64,000 bases of DNA, from positions 17,422,001 through 17,486,000 of the forward strand of contig NC_058195.1 in assembly GCF_907165205.1 (NCBI RefSeq), written 5' to 3'. How positions within the stretch are numbered: the first letter of the stretch is position 1; every line of letters begins with the position of its first letter. The stretch comes from Coccinella septempunctata. Lineage: Eukaryota; Arthropoda; Insecta; Coleoptera; Coccinellidae. The translations under genes were made by a program, and so were the position numbers. Under the pieces are notes generated by a model, which saw only the letters and a program-made list of their open reading frames with translations, made no database searches and was not told where the DNA came from. This document shows, piece after piece, positions 1 to 11,369 of the stretch.

Positions 1-1782
1 AGAAAAATCTACAGAACAACAAAAAGAGAAGAAGACAAGAAGAAACTGAATAAGCATAGCCAGATATTGAAAAATGCTTTAACAGAACTGCGTAATAGCA
101 GATGGCACCAGAGATTAAGGGAACTGAATACAATAGATCACTCGGCTTGGAAAATGCAAAAACGCTTACGACGAGAACGGACAGTTATACCTCCACTGCA
201 TGGAGCAAACGGAATGGTATATACGAGACTTGAGAAAGCCGAAGCACTGGCCGACTCAATTGAGAGAGAAGCCAGAATAAATTACAGAAATGATGATGAC
301 AATGAAGATCTAGAAGAAGAAGTGGAGGCAAACGAAGAACTGATGATGGAACCACCGGAAACCGAAACCATTCCAAAACCGGCTTCACCAACAGAAATCA
401 AAGAGATCATAATGAAATTGAAAAACAGGAAAGCGCCGGGAGAAGATAAGATAACGAATTATATGTTGAAGAAATTGCCTAGAAAAGGAATAGCAGCCTT
501 GACGAATATAACAAACGGAGTGATGAGGACCGAATACTACCCAAAGAGATGGAAAACTGCAGAAATGATAGTTTTCAACAAGCCTGGAAAGGAACGGAAA
601 TTTCCTCAAAATTATAGACCAATCAGCCTACTATCAGCACTAGGAAAAATCGTCGAGAGGGTTATCGCTAAAAGGCTGAATGAGGAAACAGAAATGTTGA
701 AGATAATTCCACCTGAACAATTTGGATTTCGACGAGAACATTCGACTGAACTCCAATTACTACGGCTCATAGAATACGTCACCGAAGGAATGCAGACCAA
801 ACAGGCCACAGGATTAGTTCTGATGGATATCGAGAGAGCTTTTGATAGAGTATGGCACGAAGGCCTAATCTACAAGATGAAAAAAGCAGGATATTCGACC
901 AAGCTGTGCAAGATTATAAGGAACTATCTGAGGAATAGAAACTTTTATGTGAAAATAGATGGAGCAACCTCTCAAACCAGACAATTAGAAGCGGGAGTGC
1001 CTCAAGGATCGGTACTTGGACCTCTGCTTTACGTAATATACGTCTATGATATCCCGAAGAATGCTAGAAATATGCTCACCTTGTACGCAGATGACACAGG
1101 AATAGCGTTCAGACATCGACGCCCAGAGATCATACACCGGAGACTGCAGGAAGCCATAGATGAATTACTCAAATGGTGCATCAAATGGAAAATACAAATC
1201 AATGGAAGAAAGACTCAAGCAATATTACTGCAAAAGAGAAGATTGGGGATGGAAGAAAACCTTGAAGTTGATGGAGAAGAGATTGAATGGAAAAATGAAG
1301 CAACATACCTAGGAGTGACGCTTGACAGAGGACTTACATGGAAAAACCACATCAAATGTGCAGTTGATAAAACAAAAGCCGCAATGAGTAAACTTTATCC
1401 ACTCATAGGCAGAAGAAGTCATATGAATAAGAACATCAAGTTGACGATGATTAAAACAATTGCGCGACCACAACTCACATATGGTTCGGCGGCATGGGGC
1501 TTCGCAGCCAAGACCCACATCAAGAAAATACAGGCCACTGAGAATAAACTCCTTAGAATGGCGATGGACGTACCCTGGTTTGTTAGGAACAAACAAATCT
1601 ACAAGGACTTGGAATGGGAACCAGTTACAGAATTTATGAAGAGAAAGGCGGAAAGGATATTCGACAAAGCCAAACAACATCCAAATGAGGAACTACGAAG
1701 ATTAGTCGACTACGATCCAACGGAAGAAGCTAGAAGGTCAAGAACCTACCACCGAAGACCCAGAGATCAGTTAAGGATTTAA
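1..1782 (+). CDS. Jockey-type LINE reverse transcriptase (ORF2 C-terminal part, 5' end outside window)
   Basis: This is the reverse transcriptase of a non-LTR retrotransposon, which copies element RNA at the insertion site. The frame is open from base 1, so the true start lies outside the window and no ATG needs to be chosen. Counting residues from base 67, the conserved D of MDIERAFD lies near 253, GVPQGSVLGP near 309 and the catalytic YADD at 340-343; these are standard RT motifs, and the YADDTG form and overall spacing fit the Jockey clade. A thumb-like C-terminal part (LTYGSAAWGFAAK) follows. There is no internal stop over 594 codons, unusually intact for this window, so it may be a young insertion. 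The upstream endonuclease and ORF1 are not visible. A diverged, truncated relative lies at 25084-26041. Confidence 0.9.
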   Translation, partial: RKIYRTTKREEDKKKLNKHSQILKNALTELRNSRWHQRLRELNTIDHSAWKMQKRLRRERTVIPPLHGANGMVYTRLEKAEALADSIEREARINYRNDDDNEDLEEEVEANEELMMEPPETETIPKPASPTEIKEIIMKLKNRKAPGEDKITNYMLKKLPRKGIAALTNITNGVMRTEYYPKRWKTAEMIVFNKPGKERKFPQNYRPISLLSALGKIVERVIAKRLNEETEMLKIIPPEQFGFRREHSTELQLLRLIEYVTEGMQTKQATGLVLMDIERAFDRVWHEGLIYKMKKAGYSTKLCKIIRNYLRNRNFYVKIDGATSQTRQLEAGVPQGSVLGPLLYVIYVYDIPKNARNMLTLYADDTGIAFRHRRPEIIHRRLQEAIDELLKWCIKWKIQINGRKTQAILLQKRRLGMEENLEVDGEEIEWKNEATYLGVTLDRGLTWKNHIKCAVDKTKAAMSKLYPLIGRRSHMNKNIKLTMIKTIARPQLTYGSAAWGFAAKTHIKKIQATENKLLRMAMDVPWFVRNKQIYKDLEWEPVTEFMKRKAERIFDKAKQHPNEELRRLVDYDPTEEARRSRTYHRRPRDQLRI

Positions 1783-2047
1783 ATGTAACCAAAGAAGAGC
1801 TTAACCTATAAAAGCTATAGGCAGCATACAAATATCAACACGACTACGATCGTGTGAGAGTCCAGAAACCATAAGAGTCAACTGGTTAATAGGCAAAATG
1901 CCCGGAACCTATGAAGAAGCAGTTAAGGGTTTTTAGTGGGTCTCGAGCTCAGAGAGTGAGAATCCCCACACTGTTCCCCCTTAGGAGAGGGTGTGTTCGT
2001 CTGTTTGCAGATTTTCCCCCTGATGCTACACCAAAAAAAAAAAAAAA
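1..2047 (+). mobile_element. Jockey-type LINE, 3' part with untranslated tail and poly-A
   Basis: The element runs from the window edge through the RT frame and a 3' untranslated region of about 250 bp, ending in a run of A at about 2032-2047. The segment from GGCAAAATGCCCGGAACC (about 1893) to GCAGATTTTCCCCCTG (about 2023) recurs almost unchanged at 25890-26028, where it also ends in poly-A. This defines the shared 3' end of the family. A poly-A tail on a LINE fits target-primed reverse transcription. The 5' target duplication lies outside the window. Confidence 0.85.
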
Positions 2048-2444
2048 GACGCTGAAACCCACCAATTGCTTTTCAATTACCTTCTTCTTCTCAACCAATA
2101 ACTCAACATCAAGATGCTGAAAAACATGTCGATTGAGTCCTGATTGCACTTATTTTTGGAACATAAAATTGAATATTTTTTTCCACCCCTTAGCCGCAAC
2201 CCCATCCAATTTATCTTCGGAAACTCAATCGACAAAAAATATATCAATATTTAATTTTAGAAAAACAAAGATTATGGTGGGATTCCGCGTTTTCATTTCC
2301 AGTTATTGGTTGAAAAAATAGATATTAATTTTATTCCAGGATATTCCTCTGTATATCCTGGGTCTGGCCGACCCACACCATAAGGTGTGGGTCGGCCATA
2401 AGGGCACAAGCCGTCACTGCAAAGCAATGGGAAAAAACCAAAGA
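2048..2444. other. Unassigned spacer with a GC-rich hairpin
   Basis: No coding signal is seen. The stretch contains one perfect hairpin at 2365-2398, with 15-bp arms TGGCCGACCCACACC and their complement around an ATAA loop, standing out from AT-rich surroundings. Confidence 0.4.
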
Positions 2445-3025
2445 TTTGGTTTCGTTTAGGATATTGGCTCATTCGATATTTACGTAGGAATGAAAATTGA
2501 AACTTGGGATTGCCGAATGTTTCTCATTATTTAGTGGCATGAACGATGTTATGAACTTTCGATACTAACTGACAGAAAAATACTTAGGACCAAGTGTAGA
2601 ATTCGTCTGAATTAATCACAAATTTTTTGCACAAGGGTCATCACAATCTTCTTCTTGTTCGAACCCTCCAACAATCGTCGTAAAAATGGGATGAATTGGG
2701 GTAACAATAATAGCACTTTGACAACATAAGCTCAATTTTATTCACTGTTTTCACCCCAAATCCCACGTTACAACAATTTCTTTGAAGTGACCTGATGAAC
2801 CTAATCAGATAGACTCGGGTATATTTAATCATTCATTGTCCAGCCATATATTTTTGTTTTTTTTTTCTTCAACATTCCCGAACTTGGAATTTAATTAAAA
2901 ATTGTCTCTAGTAGTTGTAGCTCAGCCATCTTGAATAGGTATTTTATACAGAAAATTTTTTGTGAACTGAATAATTTTGAAGACTAGCTTCTGTCAAAAA
3001 AAGCCTCACCTTTGAAAACATCCTG
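2445..3025 (-). mobile_element. TA-inserting MITE, family A (inverted, truncated copy)
   Basis: This is an inverted, diverged copy of the element at 6582-7438. Shared landmarks in reverse order include the CCAATATCCTAAA block, a GGGATTTGGGGTGAAAA block, and an outer end reading CCTCACCTTTGAAAACATCC, the degenerate form of the CAGGGTGTTTTCAAGGTGA terminus. It carries no transposase. The side near 2445 lacks a terminal repeat, so that end appears lost. Confidence 0.6.
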
Positions 3026-3524
3026 TTTAGAAACGTTCGGACACGACGATTCTAGGACAACTTCTAAGATCAAAATCGAAACCCTTATGCCTGAATGAAT
3101 CGCATTTTATTCTAATCGAGTTTCATTAATCGGGATTAGTTAAACTAGAAATATTTCCGACCACCTTGCATTTTGGAGGATATTTTTGTGTTATTCATAT
3201 TACAACTGATACTTACTGATCAATCTGTCAATTCATTACAATATGTAGTTACATAAGTTCCATTCAAACGTAAATTTGGGTTATTTTTCTGAGAAGGTGG
3301 TATTCCTCAGAAATTCATCTCAAAATGGACTGGCAGTGGCGAATTAGGCAAGTTTCAAACGAAATCCTGTCGACAAGATGTCACTTGGTAAATTTTAAAG
3401 TGGAGAAATACAAACTTACGAGGACGTATTACCATAGCAACGAACGATAACTCATAAGATGTGTCAGTGTGAAGTTTGAGGGCAAAAAAGTCAGAGAGTT
3501 ACGCAATAAATTAAAAGAAAGAAG
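3026..3524. other. Unassigned region upstream of mariner remnant
   Basis: No gene or repeat was recognised. The last 80 bases or so probably belong to the mariner 5' untranslated region, but its terminal inverted repeat could not be identified. Confidence 0.3.
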
Positions 3525-4372
3525 ATGTCCACCGAAATTGTGAAAATCGAAGAATTGGATTATCGAGCCATCATCAAATACCTGTATATAAAAGAGTTAA
3601 GAGGTAAGCAAATTTACGACGACATGATTAATACCCTTGGTGATCAATGTATTTGTATGCGACCCTGAAAAATTGGACTGCAAAAGTAAATTTTCCATTG
3701 AAGATGATGACCGATCGGGAAGGCATGATTTTATCAGACCGTCGAATTGGGATAAAACGGATATTTGAAGCAGCGAATATTTCATACGAACGCGTTCATC
3801 ATACATCATATAGGTCACGTCACTTTGGACATGAGAAAAATTGCTGCAAAATGTTTGAATGTTGACGTACAAGGGTAGAAGTATCGCGTTCGATCTGTGC
3901 TCGATTTGAAAACGATGTAGACTTCTTAAACCTAATTGTTACTATGGATGAGATATGGGTACATTTCTACGATCCAGAAACAAAGCAACAATTGATGGAA
4001 TGGTGACACTGTGTTTCCCCAAGACCTAAGAAGGTTCGTGTCCAAAAATCTGCTGAAAAAGTTCTTGCTTCAGTATTTTGGGAATGCCATGGAGTAATCA
4101 TGATTGATTCCTTGGATAAGGGTAGAACAATAACCGGAGATTACTATTCGACATTACTGACAGTGGTCAGTAGAGTACTACGGGAAAAAATTAAAGACAA
4201 AAGACGCGGAAAGCTATCCAAAGGTGTTTTTCTTTGCAGGACAAAGCTCCTGCACACAAATCTCATGTTGCCATGCAAAAAACTCGTGATTTAGGGTTTG
4301 AATTACTAGAACACCCTTATTCATTAGATTTGGCTCCATCCGACTATCATCTCTTTCCTCAACTGAAATAGC
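3525..4372 (+). pseudogene. mariner transposase pseudogene
   Basis: A mariner DDE transposase is spread over several frames. The N-terminal helix-turn-helix region reads MSTEIVKIEELDYRAIIKYL from 3525. The first catalytic block is MDEIWVHFYDPETKQQ (about 3942-3992). Later come ASVFWECHGVIMIDSL, the second catalytic block near QDKAPAHKSH (about 4239), and the terminal LDLAPSDYH block with the third Asp of the DD34D triad (about 4330-4350). At least one in-frame stop (after QLMEW) and several frameshifts break it, and about 40% of the N-terminal half is scrambled. An intact mariner transposase is about 345 residues, so roughly full length is represented. It cannot be active. No terminal repeats were found. 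Confidence 0.85.
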
Positions 4373-5140
4373 TACTTATGTAACAAGTACATAAATTAGG
4401 TCTTTATGGACGAACCCAATAACTTAGGCAAGTCCATAAAGTCTAATTATATACGAGTTGCATACAAAGCTTTATGTTCGACTGCAATGCAGAAATTTTA
4501 TTTTCTGAGATGGCTTATTACTGAAAAACATTAAGTGTGCTTTTGATTTTCTTACCTTTATAACCAGCGACCTTAGCAACCTTGGTAAACACAGTTGTTT
4601 TAACTTCCTTAATTTTGTGACAAACATCATAATAATCCAAAAAAATGGATAGTGCTGGAGAAGAAAGCGTAGAAAATTAGCCGTAAGCGCCAAAGAATCT
4701 CTCTGACCCACTAAATCTAAAAGTGCTAGTGAAAATATGTATGCGGCCTATAACGAGTAGTTTAAAACGAACAAAATTTTAAAATCGACAGAAGACAGTA
4801 TTCTGTTTTACTTACAATAGTGAATTGAAAGCTCACAAAAGTTCTTCGCTATGGACTACATAAATGAATCGGAAAGTACTAAAACACCAGAATATTGGGC
4901 CAGGAAGTAGTTGATGCTAGCATCAAGAGTATTGCAGATCGAAAACTGTGCTTCCACTTCGAGCTCGACTTCCTCAGGCATGCATTTTTATAATAACAAC
5001 AATGTGTTCTTAAAGCACACTAATGCTTAGAATAGTAATTCATTATCTTGTTTCTAGGTCGGAGTTCAATTCTTCTTCCTTGAATAAAGTGTTGTTTGCA
5101 TCTAGTATATTTACTTGACAGAATGATAGTGACAGTTGAG
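4373..5140. other. Unassigned AT-rich spacer
   Basis: No recognisable gene. Short open frames here show no family motifs. The stretch 5020-5140, just before the tandem repeat, is not similar to anything else in the window. Confidence 0.3.
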
Positions 5141-5230
5141 TCCAATAAAGTGGTGTCCAATAAAGTGGTGTCCAATAAAGTGGTGTCCAATAAAGTGGTG
5201 TCCAATAAAGTGGTGTCCAATAAAGTAGTC
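5141..5230 (+). repeat. 15-bp tandem repeat, six copies
   Basis: Six head-to-tail copies of TCCAATAAAGTGGTG start at 5141, 5156, 5171, 5186, 5201 and 5216; the first five are identical and the last ends AGTC. The unit core TCCAATAAAGTG also occurs once in the 3' untranslated part of the LINE at 25796-25807, so the array may have grown from a retrotransposon tail. The unit is a multiple of three and reads through as a repeated pentapeptide on the other strand, but nothing suggests it is coding. Confidence 0.9.
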
Positions 5231-5299
5231 AATTAGGGATACTAAACGAATTCATGAATAAAGTGTTTATGATGCAGTCGAACATAAATAATTTTTTAT

Positions 5300-5424
5300 G
5301 GTTTTTCAACAGCCTGTACGTCTTAAACCGAGCCGATTCGTAAAAAATGGCAAGGGAAAAAAGTGTTTCTTTTGACTTCAAGAATCTGCTGTTAAAATAT
5401 TTGTTGAGTGAAAGACTCACTCTG
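5300..5424 (-). mobile_element. MITE family B, single terminal arm
   Basis: About 125 bp match the terminal arm of family B: GCCGATTCG, then an AAAAAAGTGTTTCTTTTGA block, the CTGTTAAAATATTTG block and an end reading GACTCACTCTG. Only one arm is present, so this is a truncated copy. Confidence 0.65.
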
Positions 5425-6581
5425 TATATGTAATTCTGAGACTGTTTTTATCAGGAAAATTCAGAGGGCTATATATCTGTGAAAGTGGGGGACCAACTGG
5501 TATAAATGAATAATAATAATAATCTGTAACCAAATTTTCTTGCATCTCTTTCTGGACACCTGCATAGCCTGTTGCACTTACCTTATCTTTAGCACAACAT
5601 TTCCCAATTGACTAATGAGTTGATTACCAACAGAAAAACATTCACCATCAACATTGATTGGTATCCTCATCCACTGCCAGTTCACTGTAATTCTCAGTAA
5701 TTTGTCTCAGCTAAATCTGGCTCATTACCAAGTATTTTACCGATATCGTGTAAGTTACTTCCTCGTAGGCCAAGAATACCGTCTCAATTGTCGTGTTTGC
5801 CATATTGCGTTCGTTATTCGGTAATTAAAAACTACCAGGTACAGCTACTTTGAAATTGACGGATATACCTCCAGTCGGCCATATGTTACCCATTGACAAA
5901 CGACCGTGGTCGATGTAAAAGGCGTTCGAAGTGGTTGGCGACTTGAATTAAAAGAAATAGGCTATATTTTCCTCCTTGAACGATAGTCCCGTAATTAACA
6001 CCGCTTCCTCTTTACGCTCAGAAACGACAAACCGCAATTTGCCGTAAAAAATAATCATTAAACGTCCGTAAAACGAGAGTAGACAGTTATAAGTAGGTAA
6101 TTTGCGATAAAACACGGGAAACTTGTTGAAGGTGACACATGAATCGAGGGCAAGAAGTATTTTTCTCGACGAAATAAATACTGTTATTTGTCAGGGACGA
6201 AATGAAAAAAGATGGCTTTATGGGCTTTTGTCTTGGATGCACTGATTTGTTTATAATTACGTGTTTTCGAAACGGAAAAGGGTCCATTTGTACCGCTTCG
6301 TGGTTCATCATCCAGAAACTAATATAATGACGAAGAAATGTCTTTATACCTCTCAAATTACCCGCTTGAGTTGTGTACGCAATTTTTAATACCAGACGGT
6401 GAATTTTATGGGAATGGAAAGTATTGGAATCTTCATTTTATATTATTTTGTTGACTAGACATTCATCCGGTACCTACATCCCATTTTAGACGCCTTATCT
6501 TGCAGAACAGTGTTGAATTTACTCGTCAACTCCGCACAACCAAGAAGTTGAATGAAACCATTGAGTATTAAATTCAGTATA
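5425..6581. other. Unassigned region
   Basis: About 1.15 kb with no recognised gene, RNA or repeat. A short TAA-rich run lies at 5506-5522. The region 5880-6060 is somewhat less AT-rich but has no conserved coding motif. Confidence 0.3.
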
Positions 6582-7438
6582 CAGGGTGTTTTCAAGGTGA
6601 TGCTTATTTGAAAGAAGGTAGAAGTCATCAAAACAAGTCATTTCACTAAAAAATGTCGATATAAAATATTCAATATGGCTGAACTACAACCCCGGAATTT
6701 CAACGAAATTTCATTGGATTTCAAGTACGATATACTGGAGAAACGAAGCAAAACATAAGCATAATATGGCTTGACAATGAATGGTTCATCCGAATCTATC
6801 TGATTAGTTGCATCAAATCAATTGAAAAAAATGTTTAAATGGGATTTGGGGTGAAAAGAAATTTGAAACAGTTTGTTGAGAGTACTCATGTTGACAAGTG
6901 TCTATTATTGCAACCCCACTTCACCCCATTTTTAAGACGATTTAAGGAGGATTCGAACAAGAATAAGAAGATTGGAATAACTATTATGATAGAATTTGTG
7001 AATAACTTAGACAAATTTTATTGGTGGGATTTTGAACTAACATTCTATTTCTTGAAACTTGTGCCCTAAATCTTTTTCTGTCAGTTATCATCAAAATAAG
7101 CCATTTCATAAAATCCTTTAAGTTACTAAATAATGAGAAAAATTCGCATTCCTAAGTTTCCATTTTCATTCCTATGTAAAAGTCGAACGGGCCAATATCC
7201 TAAAGGAAACCACATGGTTGAGTCAGTCATCACGAGATAAGTTTTTTCTATTGCTCTGCGATAATTCAGATAACAAATGATCTAGGGTCATGTTAGGATC
7301 TATTCGAATAGGTAAACCTTTTTTTTTCAACTTTGTCATTTTGAAAGTTTTGTATAGGTAATTTTTGGTGAAACGCTTTGTTTTGATCACTTTTACCTTC
7401 TGTTAAAACAAAAAAAACTCACCTTTAACTACACCCTG
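6582..7438 (+). mobile_element. TA-inserting MITE, family A (best copy)
   Basis: An 857-bp element flanked by TA. The left end begins CAGGGTGTTTTCAAGGTGA and the right end closes CTCACCTTTAACTACACCCTG, giving imperfect terminal inverted repeats that also share a TAGAAGTCATCAAAA / TTTTGATCACTTTTACCTTC block. No transposase frame is present. The first 130 bp resemble the left end of the DD41D-type element at 42642-44296, suggesting that this MITE is a deletion derivative mobilised by that transposase type. Confidence 0.75.
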
Positions 7439-7850
7439 TATACTCAAGGACAAAATTTCCCGATTGTAATATGAAAGTTTGTTGTTTGGCAATTTCGCGA
7501 ATTTTTGTATTGTTGATTTTGGAAAAAATGCCATGAGTGAAATTGACGAAAAGCAACTTGAATATAACAAGTGAGACATTTTACCTGCTCAGGTAAATTT
7601 CATCATCATTCATGAACCAAGAGAAATGATGGAAACTCTCGCCAGGCCGTCAACATTTTTACGTTTCTTGTTTAGTTCTATCGCAATCGGAAATTGAAGG
7701 AATTGATATCATGGTCCTACATTTGTTTGCTGTATGTTTCATATAAAAATTACAAGATACTATCCAGTAATGCCATTTATATCGGGAAATGTTCAAGAAA
7801 CAATCAAATTTTCCTTTGAGTTTTTATGTACATATAATTATATCTTACTA
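7439..7850. other. Unassigned spacer
   Basis: No gene or repeat recognised. Confidence 0.3.
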
Positions 7851-8030
7851 GGTAGAACTCATCAAAATAAGTTATATCACCAAAAATTGTCTATATAAAA
7901 TATTCAAGCTGGCTAAACTACAACCCCTAGAATTTCGGCAAAATTTCATTAAATTTCAAGTACGGGACTGTGGAACGTGACTCCGGCATCGGAAAAACGA
8001 AGCAAAGCATAAGCATATGGCTGGACAATG
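7851..8030 (+). mobile_element. MITE family A, left-part fragment
   Basis: This 180-bp stretch matches the part of the 6582 copy from about 6625 to 6785, including CTACAACCCC, AAATTTCATT and GACAATGAATGGTTC. Similarity stops abruptly at 8030. It is a truncated copy lacking both ends. Confidence 0.6.
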
Positions 8031-9088
8031 AATGGTTCCTACATGATCCTGTAGAGATTTTTATCGAACAGAAGCTTCCAACAATTTTCTGAAAGTTTTT
8101 TGGTAGATTGATAGATAGAATGACCATGGAGATGATTTTGATATCTAACAATCTTCTAATTTGTTCTTCAAAATCTCTGATGTATTTGAATATTCTGCGT
8201 GCCTGTTTAGTAGCTTGATATTTGAAGCTCAAGTCAGTGTTGTCAATGAGTAGTGCTCTTGTAGAGTAAGTTGGGAAGAATAGAGTTTGTAGCGATCAAA
8301 CAACAGCATGAAATATACCTAATTATTATTACTCAGAAGTTTCGCAAACTCCTCAGGATTTTAACCAATTTGCAATGGTAGAGCATGTCTTGAACGGAAC
8401 CAAAACAAGCTTAAAATAAAGGGTTACATGGAGGACAATCTATACACCACAAAATCACCTAGCGGTTGTGCAACAAGTTCACATAAACGATTTAATTTAT
8501 AGAAAAATACTTTAAACTCTTAGTAGACCATAAAACTCTCCTCATTGACATTCGTACATTTAACATTCCCTTCTCCCACGTAGAAAGTAAACTTTTTCTT
8601 CTTTTATCCCCCATGACATCTCGACATCTGAATGTTAAATTCTGCAAATTATGCAGAAAGACCACGAGTACACAGATACCGATCTACAAACCAGCCTGTT
8701 TTATGTTACTGCTTCAAGTAAAATAATACTTAGCATACTGTATCCATTTATACGTGAATATTATAATTCTTCTTGCATGCAGCACAGAAACAACAGCAGA
8801 ATGTGGTACTGGAAAATTGATCCTTGGTATTATTGAACGCTTATCCCTAAAGTAGAAACGTGCAAGATAAATTAGGAGCTTTGAGATGAGTTATCGAATT
8901 CGAAACCAAGCCCGTATATATACCGTATACCCACATGAAAGATATAGATATAAGCCGTTTTTTCAGTGAGTCCAAAGGCGGTAATGTATAATCTTTAGCG
9001 AATTATATTACTCTGTGTCCTATGAGTTGTCAACTAATGGAAATATTTCGTTTGATTTTGAAGTTTATATTGCGACAGTAATAATAGT
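8031..9088. other. Unassigned region
   Basis: About 1 kb without a recognised gene or repeat. Open frames are short (up to about 100 codons) and have no family motif. Confidence 0.3.
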
Positions 9089-10279
9089 TATACTCCATTC
9101 GCGTTTATTTTAGCACTCGGTTGGCCATGAAATAATTTTCTCAAGTTTTTGTAACTAGAATGGAGTAAGGTTGGCACTCATGAAATGTCGTTAATGTCAT
9201 AACGCCGTTGCCACAACTTATATCAATTTCTATTACGAAAATGCCGAACATAGATTAAGGTGATAATTCTAATCTTTGATGCCGAAAGTGATTGAAAAAA
9301 CAGAAGACAGGGTTTCAGGAAGTGCTATTTAGAATTCAGGTCCGCTCATTCGAATACTTATACCCTGATATTATAAAATCCACAATACGACAGAAGGTAA
9401 CGAACATATTCAATGTAAGGGAATTTATATAATGTCTGAATCTAAACGATTTATATTTCAGCTGAATATTTCCACAATTAGAAAGATTGTGAATGAAGAG
9501 GATTTCAAAGAATTTCCCTCTATTGGGAGACCCAAAAAAGTAGTAGCATTTGAGAATGTTTGGGTGAATTAGTGCGAAAAGTTACTACAGGATTTTCGAT
9601 GAATGTCATCGTAGAATAAGATCTCGAAAATTGATTTTTCTATTTTTCATTCGACTTATCCTATACATTGTAAATGTCTTAAGGTACCAATAAATACATA
9701 ATCATTATTGATTATAATCTAATATAAATCAAAGTATTAAGATAAACAGCCAAAAATATGAGCCAGTTGTCCTGGTTGTTAATTGTTTATTAGTGTGAAA
9801 TTTTTGTTCAAAGGTGAAGTTCCTCTTGACTTGAAATTTTCTTCAATTATTTTTACTTCCATTGATGCAAGATAATTTTTGTTGAAGAATTTAACATCTA
9901 CAACTGTTGTAACGTATTCAAACTTTAGCCAAAAAAGATAACCAACATTAACTCTCCTTAATTCTAGTGCATATTATGATATTATACGGATCTCTTGTAT
10001 GTTTCATGCAAATAACTGGATTTGGTATGCCTTCAATCAGTTTGTATAAACTTCAATTATGTTCGTCGCATATTTTTCGACTTCATATTTTCCGGAGTGT
10101 TTCGACATTGTGGTGAAATAAGTAATTACCGTGTCTTTTACGTAGAACGGATGCGCTGATTTAAAACCCAAAAAATGTTCTGACAAGCGTCATAACCCCA
10201 CATTTTCGTACTATACAGAGTGAAATGTGTCAAATTTCCATAGCAAACCGAGTGCTAAAAGAAAAGTGAATGGAGTATA
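9089..10279 (+). mobile_element. TACTCC-family non-autonomous terminal-repeat element, copy 1
   Basis: A 1.19-kb element starting TACTCCATTC after a TA and ending GAATGGAGTA before a TA, with about 40-bp inverted ends that include GCACTCGGTTGGCCATG and its complement. It has no long open frame, so it is presumably moved by another element's transposase. Other copies lie at 12420-12833, 19107-20102, 30563-31633, 34168-36340 (two, nested) and 48712-49870. The TA target is established by the nested pair. The superfamily is not assigned; a TA target is compatible with Tc1/mariner. Confidence 0.8.
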
Positions 10280-11369
10280 CTTATGTACCAAGAACGAAAA
10301 ACTGTTATGTCTATTATACGTGCGTTATTAAAAATTCGTCGTCTAGTAGCCTATGAAATTTTAAACGTTGATATTCAGTGTCTGAACGTAGGACTTTTCT
10401 TGAATTACTCCATCTTCCCACAATGATGACATTAACCTATACATCGAAATTTTGTATGGAATGTGGAAAGGCACTTTTAAGGAAAAGTAAATTTCGCCCA
10501 AAGTGAGAAGAGCATTTCTTCGATTGAGTCAGATCACAAGAATCTAAACAATCTGAGGCGGTTTGAAAAATTCTTCGTAAAAATTTTAACCGATGTCTAT
10601 TTTCATACGTAAGAGACATGAATCTTGAACGGATCGTGGTATTAGGTGTTTTTTTTTTTTTCGTAAAAAGGTTCTACCTATTTCATTAATATGAATAGAG
10701 CACAGTAAGAATCTCATAATGTTTATTAATTCTCTATAAATATTGAATTGATTTGGTCGTTACTGAAAATCCATGACTAAAACTAAAGAAGTGAATCACA
10801 TGAAAATAAATATTGGACAATTTATCAAAATTCAATTTAGCTACAAAAAGGCATGATGCTTTCTCCTTATTCATAACGTTCGTTAAAGTTCCATCTATTT
10901 TCTCCCCAATTTTGAAGTAGGATTCAATAATAAATGCTTTTGACACGTCTGTAAAAATCATTTTTATAATTTCCTGATAATGTTAATTCAACAATAATCC
11001 AAAATGCTAACTTCTAACTTGAAAGTTCACCTGGAAAATAGTACAGCGAGAGCTAAGAATAACGTTTAAATACAAAAAATCGGCGTTCAAAATTGCATAG
11101 CCTACTTGACGACGAATATTTTTGAACGCACGTTAGTAGAGCCTGTAAATTGCAAGCAGGCGAGACAATATAGCCAGTTTTTGCCGAGGTTCATTTTATA
11201 TTTTTTCGTCGACTTAACATATATGTATTGAAGTAAGTAGTTGACCGTTTGATGGCCCAATCTAGGTCGCCGTATTTGCAAATTCTCCCAGCTCTGAAGT
11301 AGTGTTATTGATATCCATATCTCTATTACCATTCTTGATTCTAATGAACACTAACATTCAAACCATTCT
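10280..11369. other. Unassigned AT-rich region
   Basis: No gene recognised. Minus-strand frames at 10734-10961 and 11102-11332 are 75-76 codons with no motif and are not called. Confidence 0.3.

Noticed and set aside
5050..5070. GTTCAATTC considered as a polymerase III B box of a SINE or tRNA
   Set aside because: No matching A box or tRNA fold nearby.
5141..5230. Tandem array considered as a CRISPR
   Set aside because: Units are contiguous with no unique spacers, and the DNA is insect-like.
5020..5232. Minus-strand frame with a repeated TTLLD pentapeptide
   Set aside because: It is the translation of the 15-bp tandem repeat and has no other coding evidence.
8651..8836. Short plus-strand frame in unassigned DNA
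   Set aside because: 61 codons, no motif, no repeat context; expected by chance.
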